DNA of 64,000 bases from DATJGR01 sp963735085 (GCA_963735085.1 CAVTJP010000005.1:2108001-2172000); one strand, 5' to 3'; shown: positions 23,601-34,300, counted from the first letter of the stretch. Program-made: numbers and translations. The notes: a model not told the origin generated them from the letters alone.

Positions 23601-26600
23601 GGTTGTGACTCTTCTGATAGAACAGCGTTTGGTCGAACGGCGTCTGGTAGCGCGACGCCACCGCGCTTCATGCGCGTCTGAATTGCCTGAAAGTGTCTGC
23701 GCGCGAAATGCTTCACGCGTTGTTCGAGTGAGTCCAGCAGCAGGATCAGCGCCGGAATCACCAGCAATACCAGCAATGTCGAAAATGCCAACCCAAAGCA
23801 CAGCGTCACTGCGATCGGCGTGACGTAAATCGATAGCGTGGACGTGACGAACATCAGCGATATCAGCCCTGCGATTGTCGTCAAAGAGGTCAGCAGAACG
23901 GCTCGGAACCGAGCGCGTACCGCGGCTTCCAACGACGCTCGGAGGGGGCGGGAGGCGTCGACCTCGTCTTTCAGAAAACTCACCAGCACGATCGAGTCGT
24001 TGACGACGATGCCGGTCAGCGCAAAGAAAGCCAGCAGCGACATTGCGCCGACATCGATGCCCATCAACCAATGGCCGATGATCGCGCCGGTCAAACCGAA
24101 CGGAATTGCGGTCATGATCGCCAATGGCCACAGATACGAGGCGAACACCCACGCCAGAATCAGATAGATCAGGATCAACGTCAGAATACTGCCAAGCCCC
24201 ATCGTCGCGATCATTCGCTGATCGCCTTCGGACTTTCCGGACAAGCCGAACGTCAGGTGGTGCGTTGCCGTGATGGCCGGCATATGGTTCTTTTCGATGT
24301 CGGAAACGATTGCCAGCGCGTTGTTGACGTGCGCGTCGACGTCGGCGAAAACCCGCACCGCCATCTCGGAATTGTTGTGTCGGATCACGTCGATGCCGCG
24401 CCGGTTGGACAGCGTGGCGACATTGCCGAGCGGCACCAGCGAGCCGGATGGTGTCTGGATCGGAAACTGGCGCAGCCGCGACAGGTCGTCGCGTTCGTCG
24501 TCCGGCAGCATCACCCGCACCTCCAGTTCGGTGTCGTTCTCGTTGAGGATCTGCACGCGTTGGCCGCTGTATGCGGCGCGCAACTGGCGGCCCAGCGAAT
24601 CCGATGTCAGCCCGAGACTGCGCCCGGCCGGTGTCAATTCGAAGATCAGCTGATCCTTGCCGTAGGGCAGATCGTCCAGCACATTCGAAACGCCGGGATA
24701 GCCTTCGAGCACCCGTGCCAGATCGTCAGCGCCAGCCTTGACCGAGTCGAGGTCGGCGCCACGCAACACCAATGTGATATCGGCCTCGCCATTGTTCGCC
24801 CCACCGTCCACGCCGACGAAGAGCTGTTCGACGTATGCAGGTTGGTGAATCTTCTTGCGCCAGGTTTTGGCAAACACCGCCGGCGCGACCGTGCGCGACT
24901 CCTCGAACGCATACGGCGCGTCGATCGAGGCGTATTGAACGCCGGTTTGACGCTCGCGATTGAACTCCGCGAGATTCTGCTTGGTGGTCCACCCCTTCAG
25001 ATTCGTCGACCCATACTGCGCGTCGGTTGCGCGCAACGTTTCTTCCAACTCGGTGGTGAATGCGCGCTTCTCGGTGTCGGTCGCCGCAGCGCTGAATTCG
25101 ACGTCGGCCTCGATGGATTCGAAGTCGAAGCCGGTTACGAAGTGAACGCCGACGTGCTGCGACGCAATCAGACTGATGCCGCAGATCATCGCGCCGATCG
25201 CGGCGCACAACGTCGCGCCCGGCTTGTCGAGCGCGGCGCGCGCAAACGGCATGAACCGCAGGTCCAGGAAACGCGCGAACGCCGAATCGAAACGCTGTCG
25301 AAATGCAGACGGCTGCGTCGCGCCGCGCATCTTTTCGAACGCCGTCTTCAGGTGTCCGGGCAGCACCAGGAAACATTCGATGAGCGACGCGATGATGATG
25401 CACAACAGCACCGTTGGCAGCGCGAGCACTGCAGCGCCCATCTCGCCACCGAACAACAGCAGTGGAATGAATGCGGCGAGTGTAGTCAGCGACGAGGCGA
25501 CCACCGGTACGAACATCCTCCGCGCGCCCCCGACCGCCGCTTCGAGCGGCGTCGCGCCGGACTCGTACAGCGTCACAGACGCTTCGCCAACGACGATTGC
25601 ATCGTCCACGACGATACCGAGCGCCATGACGAATCCGATCAGCGCGATGATGCTGATGCCATAGCCGAACGCCCAATGGAACACCGTCAAACCGAGCAGA
25701 CAGGTCACCGGCACGCCGATTGCCACCCACCAACTGACGCGCGCGTTCAGAAACAGGAACAAGGTGAGTACCACCAGGAACAGGCCCGATGCGGCGTTGT
25801 TGCCGATCATCCGCAGTTGCGCGCCGAGCATGTCCCAGACGTCGGTCGATACCGACAGCTCGACGCCCCTTGGCAGAGTCGGCCGCGTATCGGCCAGCCA
25901 TTTTTGCACGATGCGTTCGCCGCGCAGGGCGTCGAAATCGGTGTCCCGCATCAGCCACATCTGGATCGCCGGCCGCCCTTCATTGGTGACGATCGGCTGA
26001 CCGTCGCGGGGACGGCGCACCACGTTGGCGATGTCACCGAGCCGCACCAGCTGATCGCCGCGATCGATGTGAAGTTGCGCGAACGCGATCGGATCACGCT
26101 TCTGATCCAGACTGCGCAGTTGGCGCGAACCCTGACCGCGGCCGATTGTGCCGGCGGGAACGTCCTGTGAGACGTGCGCGATATCCGCGGCCAGCTCATC
26201 CAGCGTCATGCCGAGCTCGTGCAACCGTGCGGCCGGCGTCAGTACGGCGATTTCTTCGTCAGGCAGGCCATCGTACTGGATCGCAGCGACGCCGCGCGCC
26301 AGCAGATCCTTCTCCATGCCGCGCACCAGCGGAATCAAATCTTCGATGGTGCCCGACCCCGTCACCAGCACCGATGCGATCGGTTCCATGTCGATATAGC
26401 GGCGCACCACCGGCGGTTCGATATCGGGCGGCAGATTGCGGATGTTGGCGACGCGCTGTTTGACGGTGTCGAGCGCGACCATCATGTCCGCATTCACATT
26501 GAACCGGGCGGTTATCTCGACCGATCCGTTGTTCGTACGCGAGCGCAATTCACGCAGATCGTTGACGGTGCGGATCTGCTGTTCGATCGGTGTGGTGACG

Positions 26601-26779
26601 AGTTGCTCGATGTCTTCGGCGGAAGCGCCGCGCCATTCCACATCCACCACAACGGACGCCTGCGGCGTCGGGGGATCGAGCTGCGTCGGGATGGTTCTCA
26701 AGGTCCATAAGCCAGCGAGGATCATGATCAGCATCGCCAGGTTGGCGGCGACGCGATGCTTCGCGAACAGTTCGATCAA
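23597..26779 (-). CDS. RND-type efflux pump permease
   Basis: A 1060-residue inner-membrane RND transporter with the usual 12-helix, two-docking-loop plan. It begins IELFAKHRVAANLAMLIMIL. The TM4 proton-relay aspartates lie in GIVVDDAIVVGEA (about residue 390), and the second half repeats the pattern (FALTGIVVNDSIVLVSFLKDE). Homology is to AcrB-like pumps of the HAE/uncharacterised branch, so the substrate is unknown. The start is TTG at 26779, the only start codon consistent with the family N-terminus. It is the first gene of a pump-adaptor operon. Confidence 0.92.
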   Translation of the reverse strand: MIELFAKHRVAANLAMLIMILAGLWTLRTIPTQLDPPTPQASVVVDVEWRGASAEDIEQLVTTPIEQQIRTVNDLRELRSRTNNGSVEITARFNVNADMMVALDTVKQRVANIRNLPPDIEPPVVRRYIDMEPIASVLVTGSGTIEDLIPLVRGMEKDLLARGVAAIQYDGLPDEEIAVLTPAARLHELGMTLDELAADIAHVSQDVPAGTIGRGQGSRQLRSLDQKRDPIAFAQLHIDRGDQLVRLGDIANVVRRPRDGQPIVTNEGRPAIQMWLMRDTDFDALRGERIVQKWLADTRPTLPRGVELSVSTDVWDMLGAQLRMIGNNAASGLFLVVLTLFLFLNARVSWWVAIGVPVTCLLGLTVFHWAFGYGISIIALIGFVMALGIVVDDAIVVGEASVTLYESGATPLEAAVGGARRMFVPVVASSLTTLAAFIPLLLFGGEMGAAVLALPTVLLCIIIASLIECFLVLPGHLKTAFEKMRGATQPSAFRQRFDSAFARFLDLRFMPFARAALDKPGATLCAAIGAMICGISLIASQHVGVHFVTGFDFESIEADVEFSAAATDTEKRAFTTELEETLRATDAQYGSTNLKGWTTKQNLAEFNRERQTGVQYASIDAPYAFEESRTVAPAVFAKTWRKKIHQPAYVEQLFVGVDGGANNGEADITLVLRGADLDSVKAGADDLARVLEGYPGVSNVLDDLPYGKDQLIFELTPAGRSLGLTSDSLGRQLRAAYSGQRVQILNENDTELEVRVMLPDDERDDLSRLRQFPIQTPSGSLVPLGNVATLSNRRGIDVIRHNNSEMAVRVFADVDAHVNNALAIVSDIEKNHMPAITATHHLTFGLSGKSEGDQRMIATMGLGSILTLILIYLILAWVFASYLWPLAIMTAIPFGLTGAIIGHWLMGIDVGAMSLLAFFALTGIVVNDSIVLVSFLKDEVDASRPLRASLEAAVRARFRAVLLTSLTTIAGLISLMFVTSTLSIYVTPIAVTLCFGLAFSTLLVLLVIPALILLLDSLEQRVKHFARRHFQAIQTRMKRGGVALPDAVRPNAVLSEESQP

Positions 26780-26965
26780 GGCGGGTCCCCGGCAACGTAG
26801 CTGTTACGTCGGTATCAGGAACCATGCCAACGATTGCGAGTCCGTAAGCCTTTGAAAAATTTGCTTTATCTAACGGAGCCACCGCGGCACCATCGCGGTG
26901 TGTGGCGAAACTCACCAAACAATGGCGGGCGCTGGTGAGTGCGCCGCAAGCGGCAAAAAGCGGTG

Positions 26966-26998
26966 TTGCACCGATGATTGCATTCTTATATTTTGCAT
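26966..26998 (+). promoter_or_regulatory. Possible promoter/operator of the FitAB-type TA pair
   Basis: An A/T-rich patch upstream of the antitoxin contains TTGCAC (26966-26971), TATATT (26987-26992) and a direct repeat TTGCAT at 26978-26983 and 26993-26998. The -35/-10 spacing is only 15, so the assignment is tentative. The paired TTGCAT boxes could be where the ribbon-helix-helix antitoxin binds. Confidence 0.35.
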
Positions 26999-27027
26999 GT
27001 AAATAAAGCAAAGTCAGGAAACGAAAC

Positions 27028-27282
27028 ATGGCTTCCATTACGGTCCGAAACGTACCCGATGAGGTGCATCGGGCGCTACGGGTGCGGGCCGCTCAACATG
27101 GTCGCAGTGCCGAGGCGGAAATCCGCGACATCCTGGAACAGGCCGTGAAGCCGGAAGGCCGGGTGAAGCTGGGTTCGCTGCTTGCCGACATTGGCCGCCG
27201 GGCCAAGCTGACCGACGAAGAGTTCGCGGTGTTCGAGCAGGTACGCGACAAGACGGAAGCCCGACCTTTGAGCTTTGAATGA
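27028..27282 (+). CDS. FitA-like ribbon-helix-helix antitoxin
   Basis: An 84-residue antitoxin of the FitA/VapB type. The N-terminal ribbon-helix-helix DNA-binding domain is SITVRNVPDEVHRALRVRAAQHGRSAEAEIRDIL. The C-terminal tail is the part expected to embrace the toxin active site. AGGAA at 27016-27020 precedes the ATG. Its last codons overlap the toxin start (ATGA), a typical TA arrangement that couples translation and favours autoregulation by the complex. Confidence 0.92.
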   Translation: MASITVRNVPDEVHRALRVRAAQHGRSAEAEIRDILEQAVKPEGRVKLGSLLADIGRRAKLTDEEFAVFEQVRDKTEARPLSFE

Positions 27283-27716
27283 TCCTGCTCGATACCAACG
27301 TGATTTCGGAGCCGCTGCGTCGCGCGGCCGAAGCCCACGTGATCGACTGGATCGATGCGCAACCGTTGGAGACGCTCTATCTGTCTGCCATCACCGTAGC
27401 CGAACTACGCGCCGGCGTGGTGCTGCTGCCGTCCGGCAAGCGGCGGACCGGGTTGCATGAGAGTCTGGAAAAGCGGGTGCTGCCTTTGTTCGTCGGCCGC
27501 GTGCTGGCGTTCGATGTCGGTTGCACGCAAGCCTATGCCGAACTGGTGGCGAAGGCGCGAGCGTCTGGGTTGGCAATCACCACGGCGGACGGATACATCG
27601 CGGCCATCGCGGCGGCCAATGGGCTTGCGGTAGCCACGCGCGACACGAGCCCGTTCGAAGCCGCTGGAGTGGCTGTCATCAACCCGTGGTCGGAAAGAGG
27701 GTCAGAGCGACTCTGA
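27279..27716 (+). CDS. PIN-domain ribonuclease toxin (FitB/VapC type)
   Basis: A 145-residue PIN-domain toxin, a Mg-dependent RNase usually acting on tRNA or rRNA. The acidic active site is visible: Asp5 (MILLDTNVIS), Glu42 (VAELRAG), Asp105 (TTADGYIAA) and Asp123 (ATRDTSPFE). It begins within the antitoxin stop (ATGA). The last codons (RGSERL-stop) lie inside a 27-bp perfect palindrome of the dispersed AGGGTCAGAG family (27696-27722), so the C-terminus has been rewritten by a repeat insertion. The core fold is complete before that point (AGVAVINPW). Confidence 0.93.
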   Translation: MILLDTNVISEPLRRAAEAHVIDWIDAQPLETLYLSAITVAELRAGVVLLPSGKRRTGLHESLEKRVLPLFVGRVLAFDVGCTQAYAELVAKARASGLAITTADGYIAAIAAANGLAVATRDTSPFEAAGVAVINPWSERGSERL

Positions 27717-27722
27717 CCCTCT
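27696..27722. repeat. Short palindrome of the AGGGTCAGAG family over the toxin stop codon
   Basis: AGAGGGTCAGAG-CGA-CTCTGACCCTCT, a perfect 12-bp stem with a three-base loop. It contains the toxin TGA (27714-27716). It matches the outer ten bases of the 65-bp cores but lacks their interior. Confidence 0.85.
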
Positions 27723-27740
27723 GTTCGTGGAAGGCGACGC

Positions 27741-28289
27741 TCAGTTGACCTGGGTATCGCTCTCGCGGCCCAGTTCGATCAGCCGCAGGCGGCCGTCGTT
27801 GTTGGCGATTCGCGTGATGGAGCCGTTGTCCGGGCGGAAGCAGACGAGACGGTCGTCGGCTGTGGCTGCGCCGACGGCGACGTTGATTGCGATGAAGTGG
27901 CAGAACACGACGCTGTCTTCGGAAACCTGCAGCAGGCAATCGATCAGCGCGGTACGCCATTGCTGCAAGTCGTCGGGCAGCGTTCGCCAACGACCTTGCA
28001 TGGCCTCACGCAACCACACCGCGCGCTGCGCCAGATCGTCCGTTGGCGATGGAATCTCGGCGACGCGATGCTCGATGACGGGCTCGATGCCCCATTGCTG
28101 CGACAGCGGAACCGCCGTTTCACGTGCGCGCGCGAGCGGGCTCGAATAAATGGCGAACGGACCCAACGGCGCCAGGACCGTTGCACTGCTGGCGGCCTGC
28201 GTGCGACCCAGATCGTCGAGCCCCGGATCCAGATGACCGTCGAAACCGGCTGCAGCCCGTCCGTGTCGCACGAGGAAAAGAGTGGCCAT
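27741..28289 (-). CDS. Histidine phosphatase family protein (phosphoglycerate mutase/SixA-like)
   Basis: A 182-residue histidine phosphatase. The phospho-acceptor His9 is in LFLVRHGRA, and the second catalytic region is in SVVFCHFIAINVAVG with its His. YSSPLARARETA is the usual third segment. The substrate is unknown; relatives dephosphorylate small metabolites or signalling proteins. It starts at ATG 28289 and is divergent from cobS, 109 bases away. Confidence 0.85.
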   Translation of the reverse strand: MATLFLVRHGRAAAGFDGHLDPGLDDLGRTQAASSATVLAPLGPFAIYSSPLARARETAVPLSQQWGIEPVIEHRVAEIPSPTDDLAQRAVWLREAMQGRWRTLPDDLQQWRTALIDCLLQVSEDSVVFCHFIAINVAVGAATADDRLVCFRPDNGSITRIANNDGRLRLIELGRESDTQVN

Positions 28290-28398
28290 GTCGTGTCTGT
28301 CCGAAGTTAATGGTTAAATACGCGATTCGCTCGTCGCCGACGGCTGTCGGAGCACGTCGCTCGCACGAAGTTGCAGTTCGAAGTACTGGAAAAAACCT

Positions 28399-29397
28399 AT
28401 GAAATCGCACGATTCCGGCTTGTCCCCGGACATGTTACCCGACACGAAAGTCAGCGTCCGAGAGATCTTCGGCCTCAATCAGGATCTCGTCTGCCCCGCG
28501 TTTTCCGAGCGCACCGCGTACGTGCCGGAGATCGATTCCGCGTACCGTTTCAATCCGGAGACGACGCTGGCGATCCTGGCCGGCTTTGCGTTCAATCGGC
28601 GCGTAATGATTCAGGGGTATCACGGCACGGGCAAGTCGACTCACATCGAACAGGTTGCCGCGCGGCTGAACTGGCCCTGCATCCGGGTGAATCTGGACAG
28701 CCACATCAGTCGTATCGATCTCGTCGGCAAAGACGCAATCGTGGTACGCGACGGCCAGCAGATCACCGAGTTCAAAGAAGGCATGCTGCCGTGGGCATTG
28801 CAGCATCCGACGGCGCTGGTGTTCGACGAATACGATGCGGGCCGTCCGGATGTGATGTTCGTCATCCAGCGCGTGCTCGAGGTCGAGGGCAAGTTGACGT
28901 TGCTCGACCAGAACAAGGTCATCAGCCCGCATCCGGCGTTCCGGCTGTTCTCCACCACCAACACGATCGGGTTGGGTGATACAACGGGCCTCTACCACGG
29001 CACGCAACAGATCAACCAGGGTCAGATGGACCGCTGGAATATCGTCACGACACTGAATTATCTGCCGCACGACGCGGAGGTCGAGATCGTGCTCAGCAAA
29101 GAGCCGAGCTGGAACTCCGACAAGGGCCGCCGCCAGATCTCCAACATGGTTTCGGTCGCCGACATGACGCGACGCGGTTTCATCAATGGCGACCTGTCGG
29201 TGGTGATGTCGCCGCGCACGGTGATCACATGGGCCGAAAACGCCGAAATCTTCGGCGACCTCGGCTTCGCGTTTCGCGTGTCGTTCCTCAACAAGTGCGA
29301 TGAACTCGAACGGCCGATCGTGGCCGAGTACTACCAACGCTGCATGGGCGCGGATCTTGGTGATGCCACGCGCGGCATCACACTGAAAGCGTCCTAG
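28399..29397 (+). CDS. cobS: Cobaltochelatase subunit CobS-type AAA+ ATPase
   Basis: A 332-residue MoxR-group AAA+ ATPase. It matches alphaproteobacterial CobS, the ATPase subunit that drives cobalt insertion into hydrogenobyrinate diamide in aerobic B12 synthesis. Walker A is GYHGTGKST (residues 73-81) and Walker B VFDEYDAGRP. LPDTKVSVREIFG and GLGDTTGLYHGTQQINQ are CobS-specific. It is followed after 19 bases by cobT. The large chelatase subunit CobN and other cobalamin genes are not in the window, so a B12 role is inferred from family only. Confidence 0.9.
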   Translation: MKSHDSGLSPDMLPDTKVSVREIFGLNQDLVCPAFSERTAYVPEIDSAYRFNPETTLAILAGFAFNRRVMIQGYHGTGKSTHIEQVAARLNWPCIRVNLDSHISRIDLVGKDAIVVRDGQQITEFKEGMLPWALQHPTALVFDEYDAGRPDVMFVIQRVLEVEGKLTLLDQNKVISPHPAFRLFSTTNTIGLGDTTGLYHGTQQINQGQMDRWNIVTTLNYLPHDAEVEIVLSKEPSWNSDKGRRQISNMVSVADMTRRGFINGDLSVVMSPRTVITWAENAEIFGDLGFAFRVSFLNKCDELERPIVAEYYQRCMGADLGDATRGITLKAS

Positions 29398-29416
29398 CGG
29401 GCCTCGGTCGACGCAC

Positions 29417-31258
29417 ATGTCCGCGAGCGACAAGGACAATCCGTTAGAGCCGTTCAAGCGCGCGACGATCGCGACGATGCGCGCGCTGGCCGAAAACGAC
29501 GAACTCGACGTGACCTTCGGCCACGGTACGCCGGCCGCGTCCGGCAATCGTATTCGCGTGCCGTTGCCGGCGGTCGGCTCGACCGACGAACAGATCAACG
29601 TGGTGCGCGGCGTCGGCGATGAATTTGCGCTACGGCTGCGTTACCACGACGAACAGCTGTATCAGCGGCGCGCACCGCGCGAAGGCCCTGCCCAGGAGAT
29701 GTTCCGTTGGGTGGAGGATGCGCGCATTGCATCCATCGGTTCGCTGCGCATGCAGGGTGTCGCGCAAAACCTCGATGCGTCGCTGGAATCGCAATGCCAG
29801 GAAGCCGCGTTCGATACCATCACCACGCAAACCGAGGCTCCCCTTAGTGTAGCCGTTGGGCTTCTGGTGCGCGAGCACCTGACAGGCCGCAAGCTGCCTC
29901 CATCCGCGGAAAACGTGGTGAAACACTGGCGTGAATTCGTCGAATCCCGCGCCGGCCGCGACATCGATGCATTGAAAGCGTGTCTGCTCGATCAAGATCG
30001 TTTCTCGCGGGTGTCGCGGGCGATCCTCAGCGATCTCGGCCTGGCGTCGGAGTTCGACGACCCGCCGGAGCTCGAAGAGAACGATCAGGATTCCGAGACG
30101 GTGGATGAATCTTCCGATTCAGATTCGGACGCGAGCCCGGAAGATGTAGCGCTCGACGACGACTCGATGGCCGATGAAGACGCCGAAGGCGAGACCTCGA
30201 CGATGCAGATGGAAGCGGAGATGGATTTGTCCGACCTCGGCTCCGAATCCGACCCCGACGAGGCGCCGCAGATTACGCCGGACGAATCCGGGCGCATTCG
30301 CGTGGACGTCAACTATCAGGCATTCACACCGGAATTCGACGAGGTGGTCAGGGCCGAAGACCTGTGCGACGCGGAGGAACTCACCCGTCTTCGCACGCTG
30401 CTCGATCAGCAACTCGTCTCACTGCAGCACGCGACGTCGAAGCTCGCCAATCGGCTGCAGCGCCGGCTGATGGCAAAGCAGAACCGATCGTGGGAGTTCG
30501 ATCTCGAAGAGGGCATTCTGGATGCGTCGCGCCTCGCGATCGTCGTTGCCGACCCAATGAATCCGTTGGCGTACAAGCAGGAAAAGGAAATCACGTTTCG
30601 CGACACCGTGGTGACGATGCTGATCGACAGCTCCGGTTCGATGCGTGGCCGTTCGATCACCATCGCCGCGATGTGCGCCGACATTCTTGGGCGAACCTTG
30701 GAGCGCTGTTCGGTGAAGGTCGAAATTCTCGGCTTCACCACGCGCGCGTGGCGCGGCGGTCAATCGCGCGAGCGCTGGATACAGGCGGGCAAGCCTTCGA
30801 ATCCGGGGCGTCTGAACGACCTGCGTCACATCATTTACAAAGCCGCCGACGATCCGTGGCGCCGCGCGCGGCGCAATCTCGGCTTGATGATGCGCGAGGA
30901 ATTATTGAAGGAGAACATCGACGGCGAAGCGTTGATCTGGGCGCACAATCGTATCGTCGTTCGCCAGGAGCAGCGCAAAGTATTGATGGTGATTTCGGAC
31001 GGCCTGCCGGTGGACAACTCGACGTTGCTGGTCAACCCGAGCAACTACCTCGAACAGCATCTGAAGTACGCGATCGACATCATCGAAAATCAGTCGAGCG
31101 TCGAACTGATCGCCATCGGCATCGGCCACGACGTCACACACCACTATCGACGCGCGGTGACGATCACCGACGCGGAGCAACTCGGCGGCGCGATGACCGA
31201 GCAGTTGGCGGCGTTGTTCGACGTCGATACGCGTCCGCGGCGGGGCAGGGTGCGTTGA
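29417..31258 (+). CDS. cobT: Cobaltochelatase subunit CobT-type VWA protein
   Basis: A 613-residue partner of CobS. The N-terminal domain (LEPFKRATIATMRALA) is CobT-like. A long acidic low-complexity stretch (about residues 215-295, rich in Asp/Glu/Ser) follows. The C-terminal von Willebrand A domain has the MIDAS motif DSSGS at residues 404-408 and VISDGLPVDNSTLL later. CobS and CobT assemble into a two-ring complex. The stop codon overlaps the -35 box of the promoter of the next gene. Confidence 0.9.
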   Translation: MSASDKDNPLEPFKRATIATMRALAENDELDVTFGHGTPAASGNRIRVPLPAVGSTDEQINVVRGVGDEFALRLRYHDEQLYQRRAPREGPAQEMFRWVEDARIASIGSLRMQGVAQNLDASLESQCQEAAFDTITTQTEAPLSVAVGLLVREHLTGRKLPPSAENVVKHWREFVESRAGRDIDALKACLLDQDRFSRVSRAILSDLGLASEFDDPPELEENDQDSETVDESSDSDSDASPEDVALDDDSMADEDAEGETSTMQMEAEMDLSDLGSESDPDEAPQITPDESGRIRVDVNYQAFTPEFDEVVRAEDLCDAEELTRLRTLLDQQLVSLQHATSKLANRLQRRLMAKQNRSWEFDLEEGILDASRLAIVVADPMNPLAYKQEKEITFRDTVVTMLIDSSGSMRGRSITIAAMCADILGRTLERCSVKVEILGFTTRAWRGGQSRERWIQAGKPSNPGRLNDLRHIIYKAADDPWRRARRNLGLMMREELLKENIDGEALIWAHNRIVVRQEQRKVLMVISDGLPVDNSTLLVNPSNYLEQHLKYAIDIIENQSSVELIAIGIGHDVTHHYRRAVTITDAEQLGGAMTEQLAALFDVDTRPRRGRVR

Positions 31259-31283
31259 CTTTGGTCTAGGCGCCGCATATAAA
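31255..31283 (+). promoter_or_regulatory. Sigma-70 promoter of the first TonB receptor
   Basis: TTGACT (31255-31260), a 17-base spacer and TATAAA (31278-31283), about 86 bases before the receptor ATG. The -35 box overlaps the cobT stop codon, so the receptor can be transcribed on its own. Confidence 0.65.
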
Positions 31284-31368
31284 CGTCCGACGAAGGTCCT
31301 GGGAGGGATCTTCGCCGCCTGTTTCAAGTGTTCGGGTGGGGGTCTATTCAAACGGGGAGATCATTCGC

Positions 31369-34300
31369 ATGGCAATCCGCTCAAGGGAGCGCGTCGGGGT
31401 GTGCACCGACGCTGGCGTTAGCAGTTGTGTTCGCGTGATTCAATTGTTCCTGTCGACAATATTTCGCGGGTCCGGGTTCCACGGATTGTTCAAGCCGTGC
31501 GCATACAGCGCATCGATCCTTTTCACTGCGGCGGTCATGACACAAGCGGTGTCGGCTGCCGATGCACCGGCTGCGACCACCGCGCCCGCCGCACCCGCCG
31601 CAAAGGCGTCGCCCGCCGCGAAGCGCCAGATCGAAGAGGTGGTGGTCACCGCCGAACGCAAAGAAGCCAGCATCAGCGACACGTCCATTTCGATCACGGC
31701 CTTCACCGGCCAGATGCTCGAAGACTTCGGTATCCGCAATGCAGAAGACCTGCAGAACCTGATTCCGGCAGCAGTCATTCAGCCGTATGACATGGCGATT
31801 CGCGGCATCGGCCGCAACTTCCGCAACCTCGGCGGCGACCCCGGTATCGCAACATATGCCAACGGCGTGTACTCGGAAGACTTCGGTATTGCGTCCAGCG
31901 AAGGCGGCCTGTTCGATATCGAGCGGGTCGAAGTGTTGCGCGGTCCGCAAGGCACGTTGTACGGCCGTAACGCCATCGGCGGTGCGGTCAACTTCATCAA
32001 CAAGAAACCGACGGACGAGTTCGAAGGCGAAGCCAAAGTGATAACGGGCGACGATGGCCTGCAGGAAGAGTACGGGATGCTGTCCGGGCCGATCATTCCG
32101 GGCATTCTGGATGCCCGCGCCACCGGCACCAAGCGGAAGCGAGATGGTTCGATCAAGGACCTATCCGGTAACCAGAACGCAGACAGTGTCGGCGACGAGA
32201 ACTACTCACTCGCACTGATGTGGACGCCGACCGATGAATTCAGTTGGTACGTCCGCGGCAACGAACGCAGTTCGCGGCGCCGGATGGGCGGTGCCGATGC
32301 GGCCGGTATCATCACATTCTCTGAAAACGGCAGCACAGCCAAAAATGCGCGCGATACCTCGACGTACGCGTTTGGCTATCGCGCCGTCAACCCTTCGATA
32401 GCGTGCCCGGATCAATTCACTCGGACGGCTACGGTGGCGGCAGCGGGCGTTCGCAATGGCGTGGGTTGCATGGTGAGCGGGATGCCGACGTTCAATTTCA
32501 CCAATCCCACTGACGGGTCGATCGTCACCGCGCAACGAGCGGTGCCGGGCGTCGACATGGCAACCGGAACCGGTACGTCTAATCATCCGAACTACGCATA
32601 CGGTGCGGATCCGTCACGACTGCGGGTACTGGGTTTCGATAATCTGAAGGGCAGCGATCTGGTGACCACGACCAACGGGCTGCAGAACGAGGGCTTCGAC
32701 CAGCATGCGGGTACGTCCGAGATGACCTGGCAGGCTAACGACGCTACGACGTTGAAGTACATCTTCGGCTACTCGTCGTTCTTCTATGATCGAAACACCG
32801 ATGTCGATCTGACCAACAACTCGATATTCGACAATCAGTTCTATGTGAGTCAGGAAGCGGAGTACGTGTCGCACGAGTTGCAGGCGTTCACGGACTTCTC
32901 CGATAAGCTATCGGTCACGTCCGGTCTGTTCTACTACGATTCCAAAATCACCCAACGCGGCGACTTCTACGACAGCAACTGTCAACTGAACCAGCCCTGT
33001 ACTTCCCGGTACGCGAACCCCGCGTTTGGGACAGCGGCTTCGCCGGTACCGTACGGGGCGATCAGCAAGGACCTTGCGTTCCTGGACGGATTGCCCCAGA
33101 TGACGCTGTTCGACGCGAAGCGCTACGGGACCATTGCGGTTAATGGTGGTGGCTCGCCGTTCAATTGCGTTCCGGGGTTGTTCCAGGTTGCCAAGTCAGC
33201 GTTTTGTTATGGCAGTTGGCAAGGGAATACGAACAGCCACGTCGTCCACCAGAATCCGTTTGTGTCGGCGACTGATTTGCAATACCAGACGCGATCCGAA
33301 CGCCACTCGTACGCGGCGTACACGCAGGGTGTGTACACGTTCAACAAATACTTCGCGCTGACATTGGGCGCGCGCTGGGCGCGGGACCAGTTGACGGGCG
33401 AGGAAAACCTCTTTTACTACAACGAGGATACGATCGCCCCATTGGGATTCAACGCCGCCGCGGGCCAGCCGTGTACGTATGATCCTGCGAACCCGGGGAG
33501 TTGCACGCCGGCGGGGACGACCACCACGCAATCGTCACTTGCCGCTGTCAACCAGGCGTTCGGCTACCTCGCGGCGGACGGGACGATCCTCAATCCACAA
33601 CGCCTGCTGCCGGTGGGTGTGCCGACCAGCATCAGCTTGTGGCGGCAGGAAAAGCGCAAGGACGACGACATCACCTGGCGCGTCAATCTGGATTGGACGC
33701 CGAGCGACAACGACCTGATCTATCTGTCGGCGACGAAGGGTTCACGAGCCGGCGGATTCAACCTCGTCTTTTTCAGCTCGCAGCGGACGTTCAAGACCGA
33801 GAGCCTGATCTCGTACGAGTTGGGTTACAAAGGCACGTTGCGCGATGGCACTTTGCAGTTCAACACCGCTGTGTATTACTACGACTACAAGAACGTCGAG
33901 ACGTTTGGAACCGGTCCGTCGGTGCTCAACCCGCAAAATACGTCGACGAGCGTGTTCTCGGTGCCGACAGCGCGGATCATCGGTTGGGATACCGATTTCG
34001 ATTGGCTGCTCACCGACGCCATCACGCTGGGCGCCAACTTCAGCTACACGGATAGTGAGTACACCGACAATTTCACCGTCAACGATCCGAACGACCCGAC
34101 CCGGCCCCCGTCGCTGTTCGACCCGATCAACATACCGATCGACCTGAAAGGCAAGCAGATGCTGCAGGTGCCGGAAATGAAAGGCGGTGTGTATGCGCAG
34201 TACAACTGGCAACTGGGCGACAAGGGTGCGCTGACGTTCCTCGTCAACTGGAGCTGGATCGACAAAGTGTATTTCTCGGCGTTCCAATCCAAAGAAGATG

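Noticed and set aside
22305..24152. A 615-residue frame containing the RND adaptor
   Set aside because: The first 184 codons are antisense-like sequence overlapping the RND permease in another frame. The adaptor itself starts at ATG 23600 in an ATGA overlap.
24071..26170. 699-codon open frame on the plus strand
   Set aside because: It lies wholly antisense to the RND permease, whose families and motifs are clear. The translation is rich in Arg/His/Gln, as expected of a GC-rich shadow frame.
31259..31368. Cobalamin riboswitch in front of the TonB receptor after cobST
   Set aside because: The leader is only about 80 bases, and I see no B12-box-like GCCACTG segment or matching stems.
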